A stretch of DNA of 25,606 bases, from positions 1 to 25,606 of the forward strand of contig DATBHZ010000151.1 in NCBI GenBank assembly GCA_036557185.1, given 5' to 3'. The notes below the pieces were generated by a model, which saw only the letters and a list, made by a program, of their open reading frames with translations, did not search any database and was not told where the DNA came from. Numbering within the stretch: the first letter of the stretch is position 1; every line of letters begins with the position of its first letter. Below, piece by piece: positions 14,214 through 22,017 of the stretch. A program made the position numbers and the translations under genes. Origin of the DNA: DATBHZ01 sp036557185. GTDB lineage: Bacteria > Actinomycetota > Acidimicrobiia > IMCC26256 > JAENVU01.

Positions 14214-15755
14214 GTGCGCGTCCCACTCACCATCAACGATTTCCTGAACCGGGCCGAGTGGGTGTACCCGGACCGCACCGCGGTCGTCGACGAGCCCAAC
14301 CCGCCCGGCGGTGGCTTCGGCTCGATCACCTACGCAGAGCTCGGCCGCCGCGCGCGCAGCCTCGCGTGCGCGCTCGACGCGCTCGAGGTCGAAGAGGGCG
14401 CGCGCGTCGCGATCTTCTCCCCGAACGCCGCACGCTTCCTCACGGCGCTGTTCGGAGTGCCCGCGTTCGGGCGCATCCTCGTGCCGATCAACTTCCGGCT
14501 CAACCTCAGCGAGGTCGAGTACATCGTCGAGCACTCGCGCGCATCCGTTCTGCTGGTCGACCCCGAGTACGCGGACATGCTCGACGGCATCCCGATCGAG
14601 CATCGCTTCGTGCTCGGCACGGCAACCGACGAGGAGCTGTTCGGCAGGACCGGCACGCCGCAGCTGCTCAGCTCCGACGAGGAGGCCACCGCGACCGTCA
14701 ACTACACGTCGGGCACCACGGCGCGGCCCAAGGGCGTGCAGATGACCCACCGGAACTTGTGGCTCAACGCGACCACGTTCGGGTGGCACATGGGCGTCGA
14801 CGATCGCGACGTCTACCTGCACACGCTGCCTATGTTCCACTGCAATGGATGGGGCCTGCCGTTCTCCGTGTCTGCGATGGGCGGCCGCCACGTCGTCATC
14901 CGCAAGATCGACGGCGAGGACATCCTGCGGCGCGTCGAATGCGAAGGCGTCACGTTCCTCGCGGGCGCGCCCGCTGTGGTCGCGGCGACGCTCGACGCGG
15001 CGGCGGCACGCAAGGAGGCAGGAGCACCGATCCCCGGTAGCGGGACCGTCCGCATGGTGGTCGCCGGCGCACCGCCGCCCTCGAAGGTGATCGAGCGCGT
15101 CGAGCGGGAGCTCGGTTGGGAGTTCATGCAGATCTACGGCCTGACCGAGACCTCTCCCCTGCTCACGGTCAACCGGACGCCACTCGAGGATCTCGACCTC
15201 GATCCCACCGAGCGCGCCCGGCGGCTCGCGCGCGCCGGGGTGCCCGCGCTCGGGGTCCAGGTCGCCGTCAACGATGAGGGTGAGGTGCTCGCACGCTCGA
15301 ACCACGTGTTCGAGGGCTACTGGGAGCAGCCGGCGGAGACCGCGCGCGCGATCGTCGACGGCTGGTTCCACACCGGCGACGGCGGCGACCTCGACGACGG
15401 GTACGTCGTCATCTCGGACCGCAAGAAGGACGTCATCATCTCGGGCGGCGAGAACGTCAGCTCGATCGAGGTCGAGGACTGCCTCTTTCAACACGAGGCC
15501 GTGGCGGAGGCGGCGGTGATCGGCGTCCCCGACGACCACTGGGGCGAGACCGTCAAAGCGCTTGTGGTCCTTCGCCCCGGGAACACGATCTCGGAGCAGG
15601 ACCTGATCGAGTTCTGTCGCGAGCGGATGGCGCACTTCAAGTGCCCGCGGTCCGTGGAGTTCCGCGACGAGCTCGCACGGACCGCGACCGGCAAGCTCCA
15701 GAAGTTCAAGCTGCGCCAGCCCTACTGGGAGGGCCACGAGCGTCAGATCAACTGA
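14214..15755 (+). CDS. AMP-forming acyl-CoA synthetase (fatty-acyl-CoA ligase)
   Basis: A 513-aa member of the ANL superfamily, activating a carboxylic acid through acyl-AMP to acyl-CoA. The motifs are intact: P-loop-like YTSGTTARPKG (164-174), YGLTE (308-312), GWFHTGD (383-389), DRKKDVIISGGENVSSIEVE (402-421) and the C-terminal catalytic Lys494 in ATGKLQK. MFHCNGWGLPF (207-217) is common to medium-chain and actinobacterial FadD-like enzymes. Start GTG 14214 follows a strong GGGGGAGG site and matches the family N-terminus (LTINDFLNRAEWVYPDRTAVV). It is monocistronic, ended by a large hairpin. Substrate chain length cannot be read from sequence. It may feed the crotonase-family enzyme at 5453. 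Confidence 0.93.
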   Translation: MRVPLTINDFLNRAEWVYPDRTAVVDEPNPPGGGFGSITYAELGRRARSLACALDALEVEEGARVAIFSPNAARFLTALFGVPAFGRILVPINFRLNLSEVEYIVEHSRASVLLVDPEYADMLDGIPIEHRFVLGTATDEELFGRTGTPQLLSSDEEATATVNYTSGTTARPKGVQMTHRNLWLNATTFGWHMGVDDRDVYLHTLPMFHCNGWGLPFSVSAMGGRHVVIRKIDGEDILRRVECEGVTFLAGAPAVVAATLDAAAARKEAGAPIPGSGTVRMVVAGAPPPSKVIERVERELGWEFMQIYGLTETSPLLTVNRTPLEDLDLDPTERARRLARAGVPALGVQVAVNDEGEVLARSNHVFEGYWEQPAETARAIVDGWFHTGDGGDLDDGYVVISDRKKDVIISGGENVSSIEVEDCLFQHEAVAEAAVIGVPDDHWGETVKALVVLRPGNTISEQDLIEFCRERMAHFKCPRSVEFRDELARTATGKLQKFKLRQPYWEGHERQIN

Positions 15756-15768
15756 CCGCCCCTTCTTG

Positions 15769-15822
15769 CCGACTTTCTTGCCGAAACCGTTGCCATACCG
15801 ACGGTTACTGCAAGAAAGTCGG
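15769..15822. terminator. Two-tier hairpin between convergent genes
   Basis: A perfect 13-bp stem, CCGACTTTCTTGC (15769-15781) with GCAAGAAAGTCGG (15810-15822), encloses symmetric 3-nt internal loops and a second 6-bp stem AACCGT/ACGGTT (15785-15790, 15801-15806) with a 10-nt loop. It lies between the stops of the acyl-CoA synthetase (15755) and the alcohol dehydrogenase (15846), so a bidirectional terminator is the simplest role. There is no T tract. TTCTTGCCGA is also directly repeated at 15763-15772 and 15775-15784. Confidence 0.65.
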
Positions 15823-15845
15823 AATGAGGAGGAGGAGGATGCGGG

Positions 15846-17099
15846 TCAGCGTTGGTCGATGGCGACCTTGATGGCGCCGCTCGTGTCCTGCGTGGCCAGC
15901 GCCTTGAACGCGTCGCGCCACTGGTCGAGGCGGAACGTGTGCGTGAGCATGCCCGTCAGGTCGATCCGGCCGCTCTCGACGAAGTCGAGGTAGTGCTGGA
16001 TCGCGTGCTGGCGCTTGCCTTCGATCGTCTCGAACCCGAAGGCGTTCGAGCCGGTGAACGTGATCTCCTTGAAGTAGAGCGGCGTGTCCTCCCAGCGCGC
16101 GGGACCGTGGACACCGAGCTTCACGAGCGTGCCGCGCGCCCGGAGCACACGTGCACCGACCTCCAGCGTCTCCGCCGCTCCGATCGTGTCGTACACGACG
16201 TCGATGCCGCCGGGAAACGCCATCGGCAGCCCGTCCGCCGGTTGGAGCACACCGCCGGACCACGACGCAACCGCGTCGATGAGCTCCTCGCGCGGCTCGG
16301 GCGCGACAGTGACCGCGCCGAGCTTGTGCGCCAGCTCGGCTTGCGCGTCGAATCGCGCAACCGCCATCACCTCGACGTCCGGATAGAGCGCTTGGAGGAT
16401 CGCGAGCGCGCAGGTCCCGAGCGCTCCCGCGCCGTACACGAGCACCTTGCTGCCGGGCTGCGGAGGATGACGCGTGACACCGTGCAGCGACACCGCGAAC
16501 GGATCGGCGAACACCGCCTGCTCGTCGGGCACCGACTCGGGCACCTTCAAGAGCATGGAATCGTGCGCGGGCATGAGCTGCCCGAACCCGCCCGGGACGT
16601 CCTTGCACATGCCGGTGTGGATGCCCGGCGCGAGCGTGCCCTTCCCGAACGACCAGCACTGGCTCAGGTCGCCCGCGACGCAGGCCGGGCACTTCGGCTC
16701 GATCCCCCGCGGGCCGCAGGTCAGCCAGGGGTTGAGCACGACGCGCTCGCCGACCTCGAGGCCCTTCGCCTCCGGCCCGAGCGCCACGACGTCGGCCACG
16801 ACCTCGTGCCCCATCACGTGCGGGACCGAGAAGAAGTTCTTCATCGGGTTGTCCGCGAACCCCTTGCCGGCCCGCTCGGGTGACGTGAAGCTCGCGTAGT
16901 CGAAGAAGACCTGCTTCGACTCGGAACCGCAGATCCCGGTCAGCCTCGGCTTCGTCACCACCCAGTCGGGCCGGAGGAAGCCAGGGTCGTCGAGCTCGAT
17001 GAGCTTCATCGGCGTCTTGGCGAGTGCCTCGAGCAGCCGGTTGTCGGTGCCAGGGTCGGGCTGCGCGTCGGGGGCGACCCCGAAGATCAGAGCCTGCAT
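15846..17099 (-). CDS. Zinc-dependent alcohol dehydrogenase family protein (MDR)
   Basis: A 417-aa medium-chain dehydrogenase. Catalytic zinc ligands are visible as Cys57 in TGICGSE and His98-Glu99 in VMGHEVV; the structural-zinc lobe contains Cys128, Cys137, Cys140 and Cys148. The Rossmann motif VYGAGALGTCALAI places GAGALG at 224-229. The protein is longer than typical enzymes (about 340-380 aa), mainly through the N-terminus and an insertion before GHE (YASFTSPERAGKGFADNP). Substrate is unknown; a threonine/sorbitol dehydrogenase-like activity or glutathione-independent aldehyde chemistry are possible. ATG 17097-17099 lies 7 nt behind TACAGT (17107-17112), again a leaderless pattern. It converges on the acyl-CoA synthetase and is divergent from the 95-aa gene. 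Confidence 0.9.
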   Translation of the reverse strand: MQALIFGVAPDAQPDPGTDNRLLEALAKTPMKLIELDDPGFLRPDWVVTKPRLTGICGSESKQVFFDYASFTSPERAGKGFADNPMKNFFSVPHVMGHEVVADVVALGPEAKGLEVGERVVLNPWLTCGPRGIEPKCPACVAGDLSQCWSFGKGTLAPGIHTGMCKDVPGGFGQLMPAHDSMLLKVPESVPDEQAVFADPFAVSLHGVTRHPPQPGSKVLVYGAGALGTCALAILQALYPDVEVMAVARFDAQAELAHKLGAVTVAPEPREELIDAVASWSGGVLQPADGLPMAFPGGIDVVYDTIGAAETLEVGARVLRARGTLVKLGVHGPARWEDTPLYFKEITFTGSNAFGFETIEGKRQHAIQHYLDFVESGRIDLTGMLTHTFRLDQWRDAFKALATQDTSGAIKVAIDQR

Positions 17100-17177
17100 G
17101 ATCGGGACTGTATGACACGCACGTCAGGTCGCGCACGCGTGCGGGCGACGCGCCGGCACAGCGATACCGTGCCACCG
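17100..17177. promoter_or_regulatory. Divergent leaderless-type promoters
   Basis: Minus strand: TACAGT (17107-17112) stands 7 nt before the dehydrogenase ATG. Plus strand: TACCGT (17165-17170) stands 7 nt before the ATG at 17178. Both leave no space for a Shine-Dalgarno. The -35 regions are not clear. Confidence 0.55.
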
Positions 17178-17465
17178 ATGAGCGCGCAGGAGGCAGTGCT
17201 CGCGCTCCGCTCGGTCAAGCTGAACGGCCGGCGCACGGGGGTGTTCGCCTACCCGGACCGCATCGAGCTGGTCGACGAGGACGGCGTGCGGGCGATTCCG
17301 CTCACCGACGTCGTCCGCATCAGCTTCAAGAGCGGTGTCCGCAAGGGACGGCTCACGATCACCACCGGCGAGGGGCCGCTCGAGATCCGCGGGCTACGGA
17401 TGCGGGACGTCGGCGTCGCCTACCGCATCCTGGTCAGCCTCGCCGCCGACCGCAACAGGGGCTGA
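17178..17465 (+). CDS. Small conserved-looking hypothetical protein, beta-rich
   Basis: A 95-aa soluble protein with an alternating strand pattern: AVLALRSVKLNG, TGVFAYPDRIELVDE, VRAIPLTDVVRISFKSG, GRLTITTGEGPLEIRGL, then a C-terminal helix VGVAYRILVSLAADR. This resembles a PH-like fold, but I do not recognise a family. Evidence for a real gene is the TACCGT box 7 nt before the ATG and a plausible, folded-looking composition. Its last 72 bases overlap, on the opposite strand, the 3' end of the SPFH gene. Convergent transcription would make the two mRNAs complementary there. Function unknown. Confidence 0.6.
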   Translation: MSAQEAVLALRSVKLNGRRTGVFAYPDRIELVDEDGVRAIPLTDVVRISFKSGVRKGRLTITTGEGPLEIRGLRMRDVGVAYRILVSLAADRNRG

Positions 17466-19475
17466 CGGTGTGCCGCTCGCCTCGATGGCCGCGTTGTTGC
17501 CGTTCCCGCCGGCCGCGCCGTTGCCGAGGTACTTGATCAGCGTCGCCGCGAGACCGTCGAGGCTGCCCCCGCCACCACCAGCGACCAGCACGTCCGGGAC
17601 GACCGTGATGTGGCCGTCGGCGACGGCGTTCGCGACCGCGACGATCGCGGCCGCACCGCCCCCGAGCGCGTCCTTCTGCGCCTCGAAGCCGGTCGCGCGC
17701 GCCACACCCAGCGCTTCGGTCGCCTTCGCGTTCGCGAGCCCGATCGCCTCCACCTTCGTCGCCTCGGCACGCCCGGTCAGCTCCACGTAGGCGGCGTCGC
17801 CACGCGCCTCCGCCTCCCGCGCGTTCGCCCGGTTCTGCTCGATCTCCACGCCAACTTGCGCGTTCGCGAGCTGGCCTTGCATGTCGGCGGTGCCTTTCGC
17901 CTTCTCCATCTCGATGCGCGACGTCTGCGCGCGTTGCATCTCCTCGTACGTCGCCTTCTCCTGGTTGGCGATCTCGCGCTTGGTGAGCACCTCGACGAGC
18001 TCCTGCGGGAAATGGACGTCCTGGATGTAGACGCCCTTCGTCTCAACGTCGTACAGCTGGAGGTACTCCGTGATGTGCTCGAGCGCAGCCTGCTGCACCT
18101 GCATGCGCGTCTCGATGAACATGACCGCGGCTTGGTCCTGCAGGGTGTTCCTGAAGTGGTTGCCGACGGCCGACTGCAGCACCTCGTTGACCAGGTTGAG
18201 CATCGTGCCGACCATCGAGATGACCTTCGGCGCCATCGTGTCCGGCACGTGGATCTGGACCTGCAGCTCGATCGAGAAGACGAATCCCTCGCGGCTCTTT
18301 CCCAGGATCGGGGCGAGCTGCGCATCGAGGTTGTGCGACGCGCTGGTCTCCTCCGACCAGTTGAGCGTCAGGATCGACGTCGGGACGATCTCCGACGCGT
18401 ACACGCGAGGGTTGATCGGGTACTTGCCGGTCCGCAATGGCTCGCGCCAGATCCCGCGGTGACCTGGCGAGACGATCGAACCGAACTTGAACTCCTCGCC
18501 CGACGTGTCGAGCGTCGGCAGGCCCACGAAGGCCTTCATCACCGCGACCTCGCCCTGGTTCACCACGAGCATCGGGACCAGCTCGACCTGCACCAGGAAT
18601 GGGTTCAACAGGTACGCGCCGTACAGCAGCGGGTCGTGCTGCAACCCGATCTTGCCGCCGGACGTGAGGAAGGTCTGGAAGTCCTGATAGTTGTTGTGCA
18701 GCTCGTTCTTCGAGCCGAGCAGCACCTCGATGATCTTCGCGTCCGTCTCTCCCACGCCCTCGGTGGTGGTCGCCTCCATCTGCGAGATGTCGGCGTATCC
18801 GCCGAGGCGGCTCGCGATGTCGCCCGACGGCAAGGGCTCACCTTCGAGCACGGTCACGATCCCGACCATGTCGACCGGGCCCTGGGGCGCGATCACCACC
18901 ACGCTGAGCTGCTCGGGCGTCAGCCCGAACGACTCGGGCTTGAGCACACCGCCACTCGCGCGCGCGGTCGCGACCAGATCCTGTGCGACCGGAAGGCCGT
19001 AGACGGCCTGCGGCGTGAGCACCATGAAGCCGACGGGATGGATGGGCATCAGCGTCCCGGGAGGGAGCACGGGGCGTTGGACGCCCTTCTGGCCGCCGAG
19101 CTCGATGAATCGGCCGAGATTGGAGAAGTTCCCGAACTCGGCCTGGTACACGCCGCTCTTCGCGCCGATGGGGAGCGGTGCGCCGACCTGGGCGATCACG
19201 ACACCCACCTCACCGGCAGGCACCTGCACCCACGGGAACTTCTGGACGGAGAACACCGGCCAGAGCTTCAGCCGGAGCCCCGGCATCAGCAGCCGTGCCT
19301 GGTAGCCGGCTTCGCCTCGAAAGGCGATCGGGTTGTCCTCAGGAAGCTTCCTCAGCGCGAAACGCTTGTTGACCAGGCCGACCTGCGTGGGCCCGATGAC
19401 GTGCACCGAGTTGAACACCGCGATCACGACGAGCGCCGCCACGATCAGGATGACGATGATCCCGGCGAGTCCCAT
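17394..19475 (-). CDS. Flotillin-like SPFH/band 7 domain membrane protein
   Basis: A 693-aa protein with one N-terminal membrane anchor (GLAGIIVILIVAALVVIAVF, residues 2-21), a long region with beta-rich SPFH features (VGLVNKRF, VQVPAGEVGVVIAQVG), and a charged Ala/Glu/Arg helix of about 110 residues (about 515-625) including NQEKATYEEMQRAQTSRIEM and AEARGDAAYVELTGRAEA, as in flotillins. The tail is glycine-rich (VAGGGGGS) and ends in an acidic low-complexity stretch. It would organise membrane domains or scaffold other membrane proteins. ATG 19473-19475 follows an AAGGAG site, which fixes the start over a longer upstream frame. The last 23 codons overlap the opposite-strand 95-aa gene. It is divergent from a VIT1-type transporter. 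Confidence 0.85.
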   Translation of the reverse strand: MGLAGIIVILIVAALVVIAVFNSVHVIGPTQVGLVNKRFALRKLPEDNPIAFRGEAGYQARLLMPGLRLKLWPVFSVQKFPWVQVPAGEVGVVIAQVGAPLPIGAKSGVYQAEFGNFSNLGRFIELGGQKGVQRPVLPPGTLMPIHPVGFMVLTPQAVYGLPVAQDLVATARASGGVLKPESFGLTPEQLSVVVIAPQGPVDMVGIVTVLEGEPLPSGDIASRLGGYADISQMEATTTEGVGETDAKIIEVLLGSKNELHNNYQDFQTFLTSGGKIGLQHDPLLYGAYLLNPFLVQVELVPMLVVNQGEVAVMKAFVGLPTLDTSGEEFKFGSIVSPGHRGIWREPLRTGKYPINPRVYASEIVPTSILTLNWSEETSASHNLDAQLAPILGKSREGFVFSIELQVQIHVPDTMAPKVISMVGTMLNLVNEVLQSAVGNHFRNTLQDQAAVMFIETRMQVQQAALEHITEYLQLYDVETKGVYIQDVHFPQELVEVLTKREIANQEKATYEEMQRAQTSRIEMEKAKGTADMQGQLANAQVGVEIEQNRANAREAEARGDAAYVELTGRAEATKVEAIGLANAKATEALGVARATGFEAQKDALGGGAAAIVAVANAVADGHITVVPDVLVAGGGGGSLDGLAATLIKYLGNGAAGGNGNNAAIEASGTPSAPVAVGGEADQDAVGDADVPHP

Positions 19476-19576
19476 GCCCGGCTCCTTCTGCCCGCTGATC
19501 CGTCGATCCGAACCATATGCCTCCCGTGCGGGCCCGGGTCCGGGGCGCGGACGGAATTCCACGGCAAGCTGGTGGG

Positions 19577-20275
19577 GTGCCCGTCCGGATCCATCGTGAG
19601 CGCCACCGCAGCGATCGAGGCGGCTGGCTGCGCGCCGCGGTGCTCGGAGCCCAGGACGGGATCGTCACCACGGCAAGCGTCCTCGTGGGTGTCGCCGCCG
19701 CGGACGTCAGCCGGAGCGTGATCATCACGACCGGCGTCAGCTTGCTCGTCGCCGGCGCGCTTTCGATGGCGAGCGGTGAATACAGCTCGGTCAGCTCACA
19801 ACGCGACGCGGAGATCGCCGACATCGACCGCGAGGAACGCGAGCTCGCCACGGCCCCGGAGCACGAGCTCGAGGAGCTCACACAGATCTACGAGGAGCGC
19901 GGCCTCTCTCGCGACCTCGCGCACCGTGTAGCTGTGGAGCTGATGGAGCACGACCCGCTCGGCTCGCACGTACGCGACGAGCTCGGGCTGCACGAAGGGA
20001 ACATCGCGCGACCCGCGCAGGCGGCGGTCGCGTCAGCGACGAGCTACGCGCTGGGGTCCGCACTGGCGATCATCGCCGCGGTCACGGCCCCGAGCAACGC
20101 CCGGGTTGCCGTGCTCGCGGTGTCCACGCTGGCCCTGCTCGTCGCCACGGGCTGGACCGCCGCCCGTCTGGCCGGCAGCGGCCCGCTCCGACCGGTGGTG
20201 CGCGTGGTCGTCCTGGGCGGCATCGCGCTGCTCGTCACCGGCGTGATCGGAGCCGTGGTCGGCGCCCACACCTGA
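19577..20275 (+). CDS. VIT1/CCC1 family metal ion transporter
   Basis: A 232-aa membrane protein of the VIT1/CCC1 family of Fe(II)/Mn(II) transporters. The start HRERHRSDRGGWLRAAVLGAQDGIVTTASVLVGVAAA is a clear family signature, followed by a second span (GVSLLVAGALSMASGEYSSV). The cytosolic metal-binding helix region contains REERELATAPEHELEELTQIYEERGL, rich in Glu, and ELMEHDPLGSHVRDELGL. Three further spans lie at the C-terminus (VASATSYALGSALAIIAAVTA, VLAVSTLALLVATGW, VVVLGGIALLVTGVIGAVVG). The start GTG 19577 matches the family N-terminus; an upstream ATG at 19517 would add 20 basic residues. It is divergent from the SPFH gene, with the short-chain dehydrogenase gene 42 bp downstream. 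Fe versus Mn preference is not resolvable. Confidence 0.9.
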   Translation: MPVRIHRERHRSDRGGWLRAAVLGAQDGIVTTASVLVGVAAADVSRSVIITTGVSLLVAGALSMASGEYSSVSSQRDAEIADIDREERELATAPEHELEELTQIYEERGLSRDLAHRVAVELMEHDPLGSHVRDELGLHEGNIARPAQAAVASATSYALGSALAIIAAVTAPSNARVAVLAVSTLALLVATGWTAARLAGSGPLRPVVRVVVLGGIALLVTGVIGAVVGAHT

Positions 20276-20317
20276 CGCATCGAGCGCGGCGCTCGCGAGC
20301 TGGCACACTGCGCCGCC

Positions 20318-21088
20318 ATGCGCACACGATCGGATCTCCAACAGCTCTACGACCTGACCGGGCGCGTCGCGATCGTGACCGGGGGAAGCCGCGGGATCGG
20401 GCGCGCGATCGCGCACACCCTCGCGGCGGCGGGCGCGAAGGTCGTCGTCGCGAGTCGGAAGGCGGACGCGTGCAACGCGGTAGCCGACGAGATCGTCGAC
20501 GCAGGCGGGACCGCCGTCGCCGTCCCCGCGCACGCGGGCAAGCTCGATCAGCTCGCCGCGCTCGTCGACACGACGGTCGACCGATTTGGCGGGATTGACA
20601 TCCTCGTGAACAACGCCGCCAACGCGCTCGGTCTGCCGATCGGCTCGATCACACCCGAGGCCTGGGAGGCGTCGTACACCGTCAACCTCCGTGGCCCGCT
20701 GTTCCTGTTCCAGGACGCGCTGCCGCACCTGCAGCGAAGCGAGCACGCCTCGGTCGTGAACATGATCAGCGCCGGCGCGTTCACCCACGGCACCTACGTC
20801 TCGATGTACTGCTCGGCGAAGTCCGCGATGCTCACGATGACGCGCGCCATGGCCGCTGAGTTCGCGCCGGGCATCCGCGTCAACGCGCTCGCGCCGGGTA
20901 CGACCGACACCGACATGGTCCGCAACAACCCGGAGCCCCAGCAGCAGGCGATGGTGGACGCCCAGCTCATCAAGCGGATGGCCAAGCCCGAAGAGATCGC
21001 GGACGGCGCGCTCTACCTCGCCAGTGACGCCTCGCGGTTCATGACGGGCCAGGTGCTGGTGCTCGACGGCGGCATGACGACCCACTGA
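20318..21088 (+). CDS. Short-chain dehydrogenase/reductase
   Basis: A 256-aa classical SDR. It has the cofactor motif TGGSRGIG (21-28), NNAAN (98-102), Ser151 and the catalytic YCSAK (Tyr164, Lys168), and the C-terminal PEEIADGALYLASDASRFMTGQVLVLDGG typical of FabG-like/GlcDH-like enzymes. It would oxidise or reduce an alcohol/ketone, using NAD(P). Arg48-Lys49 after the second strand (VVVASRK) suggests NADP, as inference. ATG 20318 is the first in frame. It follows the VIT1-type gene by 42 bp, but a functional link is not obvious. A small hairpin follows its stop. Substrate unknown. Confidence 0.92.
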   Translation: MRTRSDLQQLYDLTGRVAIVTGGSRGIGRAIAHTLAAAGAKVVVASRKADACNAVADEIVDAGGTAVAVPAHAGKLDQLAALVDTTVDRFGGIDILVNNAANALGLPIGSITPEAWEASYTVNLRGPLFLFQDALPHLQRSEHASVVNMISAGAFTHGTYVSMYCSAKSAMLTMTRAMAAEFAPGIRVNALAPGTTDTDMVRNNPEPQQQAMVDAQLIKRMAKPEEIADGALYLASDASRFMTGQVLVLDGGMTTH

Positions 21089-21090
21089 CG

Positions 21091-21105
21091 CCGGCTGAAA
21101 GCCGG
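21091..21105. terminator. Short hairpin between convergent genes
   Basis: CCGGCT-GAA-AGCCGG forms a perfect 6-bp stem with a 3-nt loop, directly after the SDR stop (21088) and before the sulfotransferase-like stop (21112). It has no T tract on either side. Confidence 0.5.
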
Positions 21106-21111
21106 GTCAGG

Positions 21112-21723
21112 TCAGTCGAGGCCTGCCATCGAGCGGAATTCCTCGCTCGTGTTGGTATGGGGGAACGGCTCCGACGGCTCGTCCATCCCGAGCGCGCGGC
21201 ACAACGGTCCCCATCCGTCTCCCGGCTGCCAGTCCACGAGCCGCGAGGCGGGAACCGTCTTCCGGACGTACGCGTTGTGGGCCTCGTACGCGCGCTTGGC
21301 GGCGGACTCGTCACGCCAGTCGGGCGTGAAGCTCGCCAGCATCTTCTCGGCCATCTCCTGCCAGCCGAGATCGTCCGGCGGGCGCTCGTCCATCACCTGG
21401 AAGATCGTTCGGCTCGCGCTCGCCCACCAGACGTCCGCGCTCTCACGCGTCGAGAGCACGACGGGAGCGTCGGGGAACGCGCGGCTGATGTCCTCCCACT
21501 TTCCCGCCGTCGGCCAGTCGACCGCCGCCGCGTAGCCGGAGAACAACGACTCCCAATCCGTCGGAGCGCCGTCGAACGCGGCGGTCCAGATCGCCACGTG
21601 CTCGGGATGCGCGAACACCTCGGTCATGTGGTAGCAGGGGCCGCCGAGCAGCTGTTGGAGCGCAACCTGGAGTGACATCGTTCCGGTCCGCCCGAGTCCC
21701 GCACCCACCACTCGCACCGTCAC
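21112..21723 (-). CDS. Sulfotransferase family protein (Sulfotransfer_4-like)
   Basis: A 203-aa P-loop protein. The N-terminus VRVVGAGLGRTGTMSLQVAL contains the PAPS-binding-like loop GLGRTGTMSL (9-18), and the following LLGGPCYHMTEVFAHPEHVAIW, DWPTAGKWEDISRAFPDAPVVLSTRESADVWWASASRTIF is the pattern of the family often annotated as sulfotransferase, common in eukaryotes and actinobacteria. It would transfer sulfate from PAPS to an acceptor alcohol. The acceptor is unknown. The start is GTG 21721-21723, with GAGGAG only 3 nt upstream; a second GTG two codons later would have a better 9-nt spacing, so the start is uncertain by two residues. It lies 286 bp downstream of the TauE/SafE-type gene, on the same strand. 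Confidence 0.87.
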   Translation of the reverse strand: MTVRVVGAGLGRTGTMSLQVALQQLLGGPCYHMTEVFAHPEHVAIWTAAFDGAPTDWESLFSGYAAAVDWPTAGKWEDISRAFPDAPVVLSTRESADVWWASASRTIFQVMDERPPDDLGWQEMAEKMLASFTPDWRDESAAKRAYEAHNAYVRKTVPASRLVDWQPGDGWGPLCRALGMDEPSEPFPHTNTSEEFRSMAGLD

Positions 21724-22009
21724 GCTCTCCTCGCTCGTTGCACCCCGATGGTCCGGAGACGAAGCTACGTGGGCCGTGCGGCCCAGATCGAGGCCGCGGG
21801 AATGTCCAGATTCGGGGGATTTCTACTTTTTAACCCTGTAGGGGTTTCTTCGCGTAGTACGAGCGACATATCCTGCGACGGTCTCGGCCAGGGCACCCCC
21901 CGGCCGGGACGACCCCAAGAAGGAGACGGCGCGGGAGGGCTCGGTTCCCCAGCCCCCCAGCCCCGACCGGGTCCTCCCCCGTCTCTTCGGGCGCGGTCTC
22001 CTCCGGGAC
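21724..22009. other. Structured intergenic region, 286 bp
   Basis: This is the largest gap in the window. It contains an AT-rich patch (21828-21852) with a small hairpin AACCC/GGGTT (21832-21836, 21842-21846) followed by TTTCTT, a possible plus-strand -10 TATCCT (21869-21874), and then GC-rich dyads (separate entry). I see no convincing reading frame. A possible promoter for the sulfotransferase gene must lie near its left end, but none was identified. Confidence 0.5.
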
Positions 22010-22017
22010 TCAGACCG
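21882..22017. terminator. Cluster of three GC-rich hairpins at the 3' end of the TSUP gene
   Basis: Hairpin 1 pairs TCTCGGCC (21882-21889) with GGCCGGGA (21902-21909). Hairpin 2 spans 21919-21988: GAAGGAGACGG pairs with CCGTCTCTTC with one bulge, then GGGAGG (21933-21938) with CCTCCC (21973-21978). Hairpin 3 pairs CGGTCT (21994-21999) with AGACCG (22012-22017), overlapping the stop of the TSUP gene. The simplest role is transcription termination for the minus-strand TSUP gene. A small plus-strand RNA is an alternative. Confidence 0.5.

Noticed and set aside
17610..19721. A 2.1-kb plus-strand open frame opposite the SPFH gene
   Set aside because: Composition is dominated by His, Arg, Asp and Leu without any domain, and the SPFH frame on the other strand has a strong ribosome site and family features. 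Similar shadows at 3448-5340 and 11660-13510 were rejected likewise.
21832..21850. A rho-independent terminator reading plus (AACCC/GGGTT then TTTCTT)
   Set aside because: The stem is only 5 bp and no plus-strand gene ends upstream, so it is not listed as a separate terminator.
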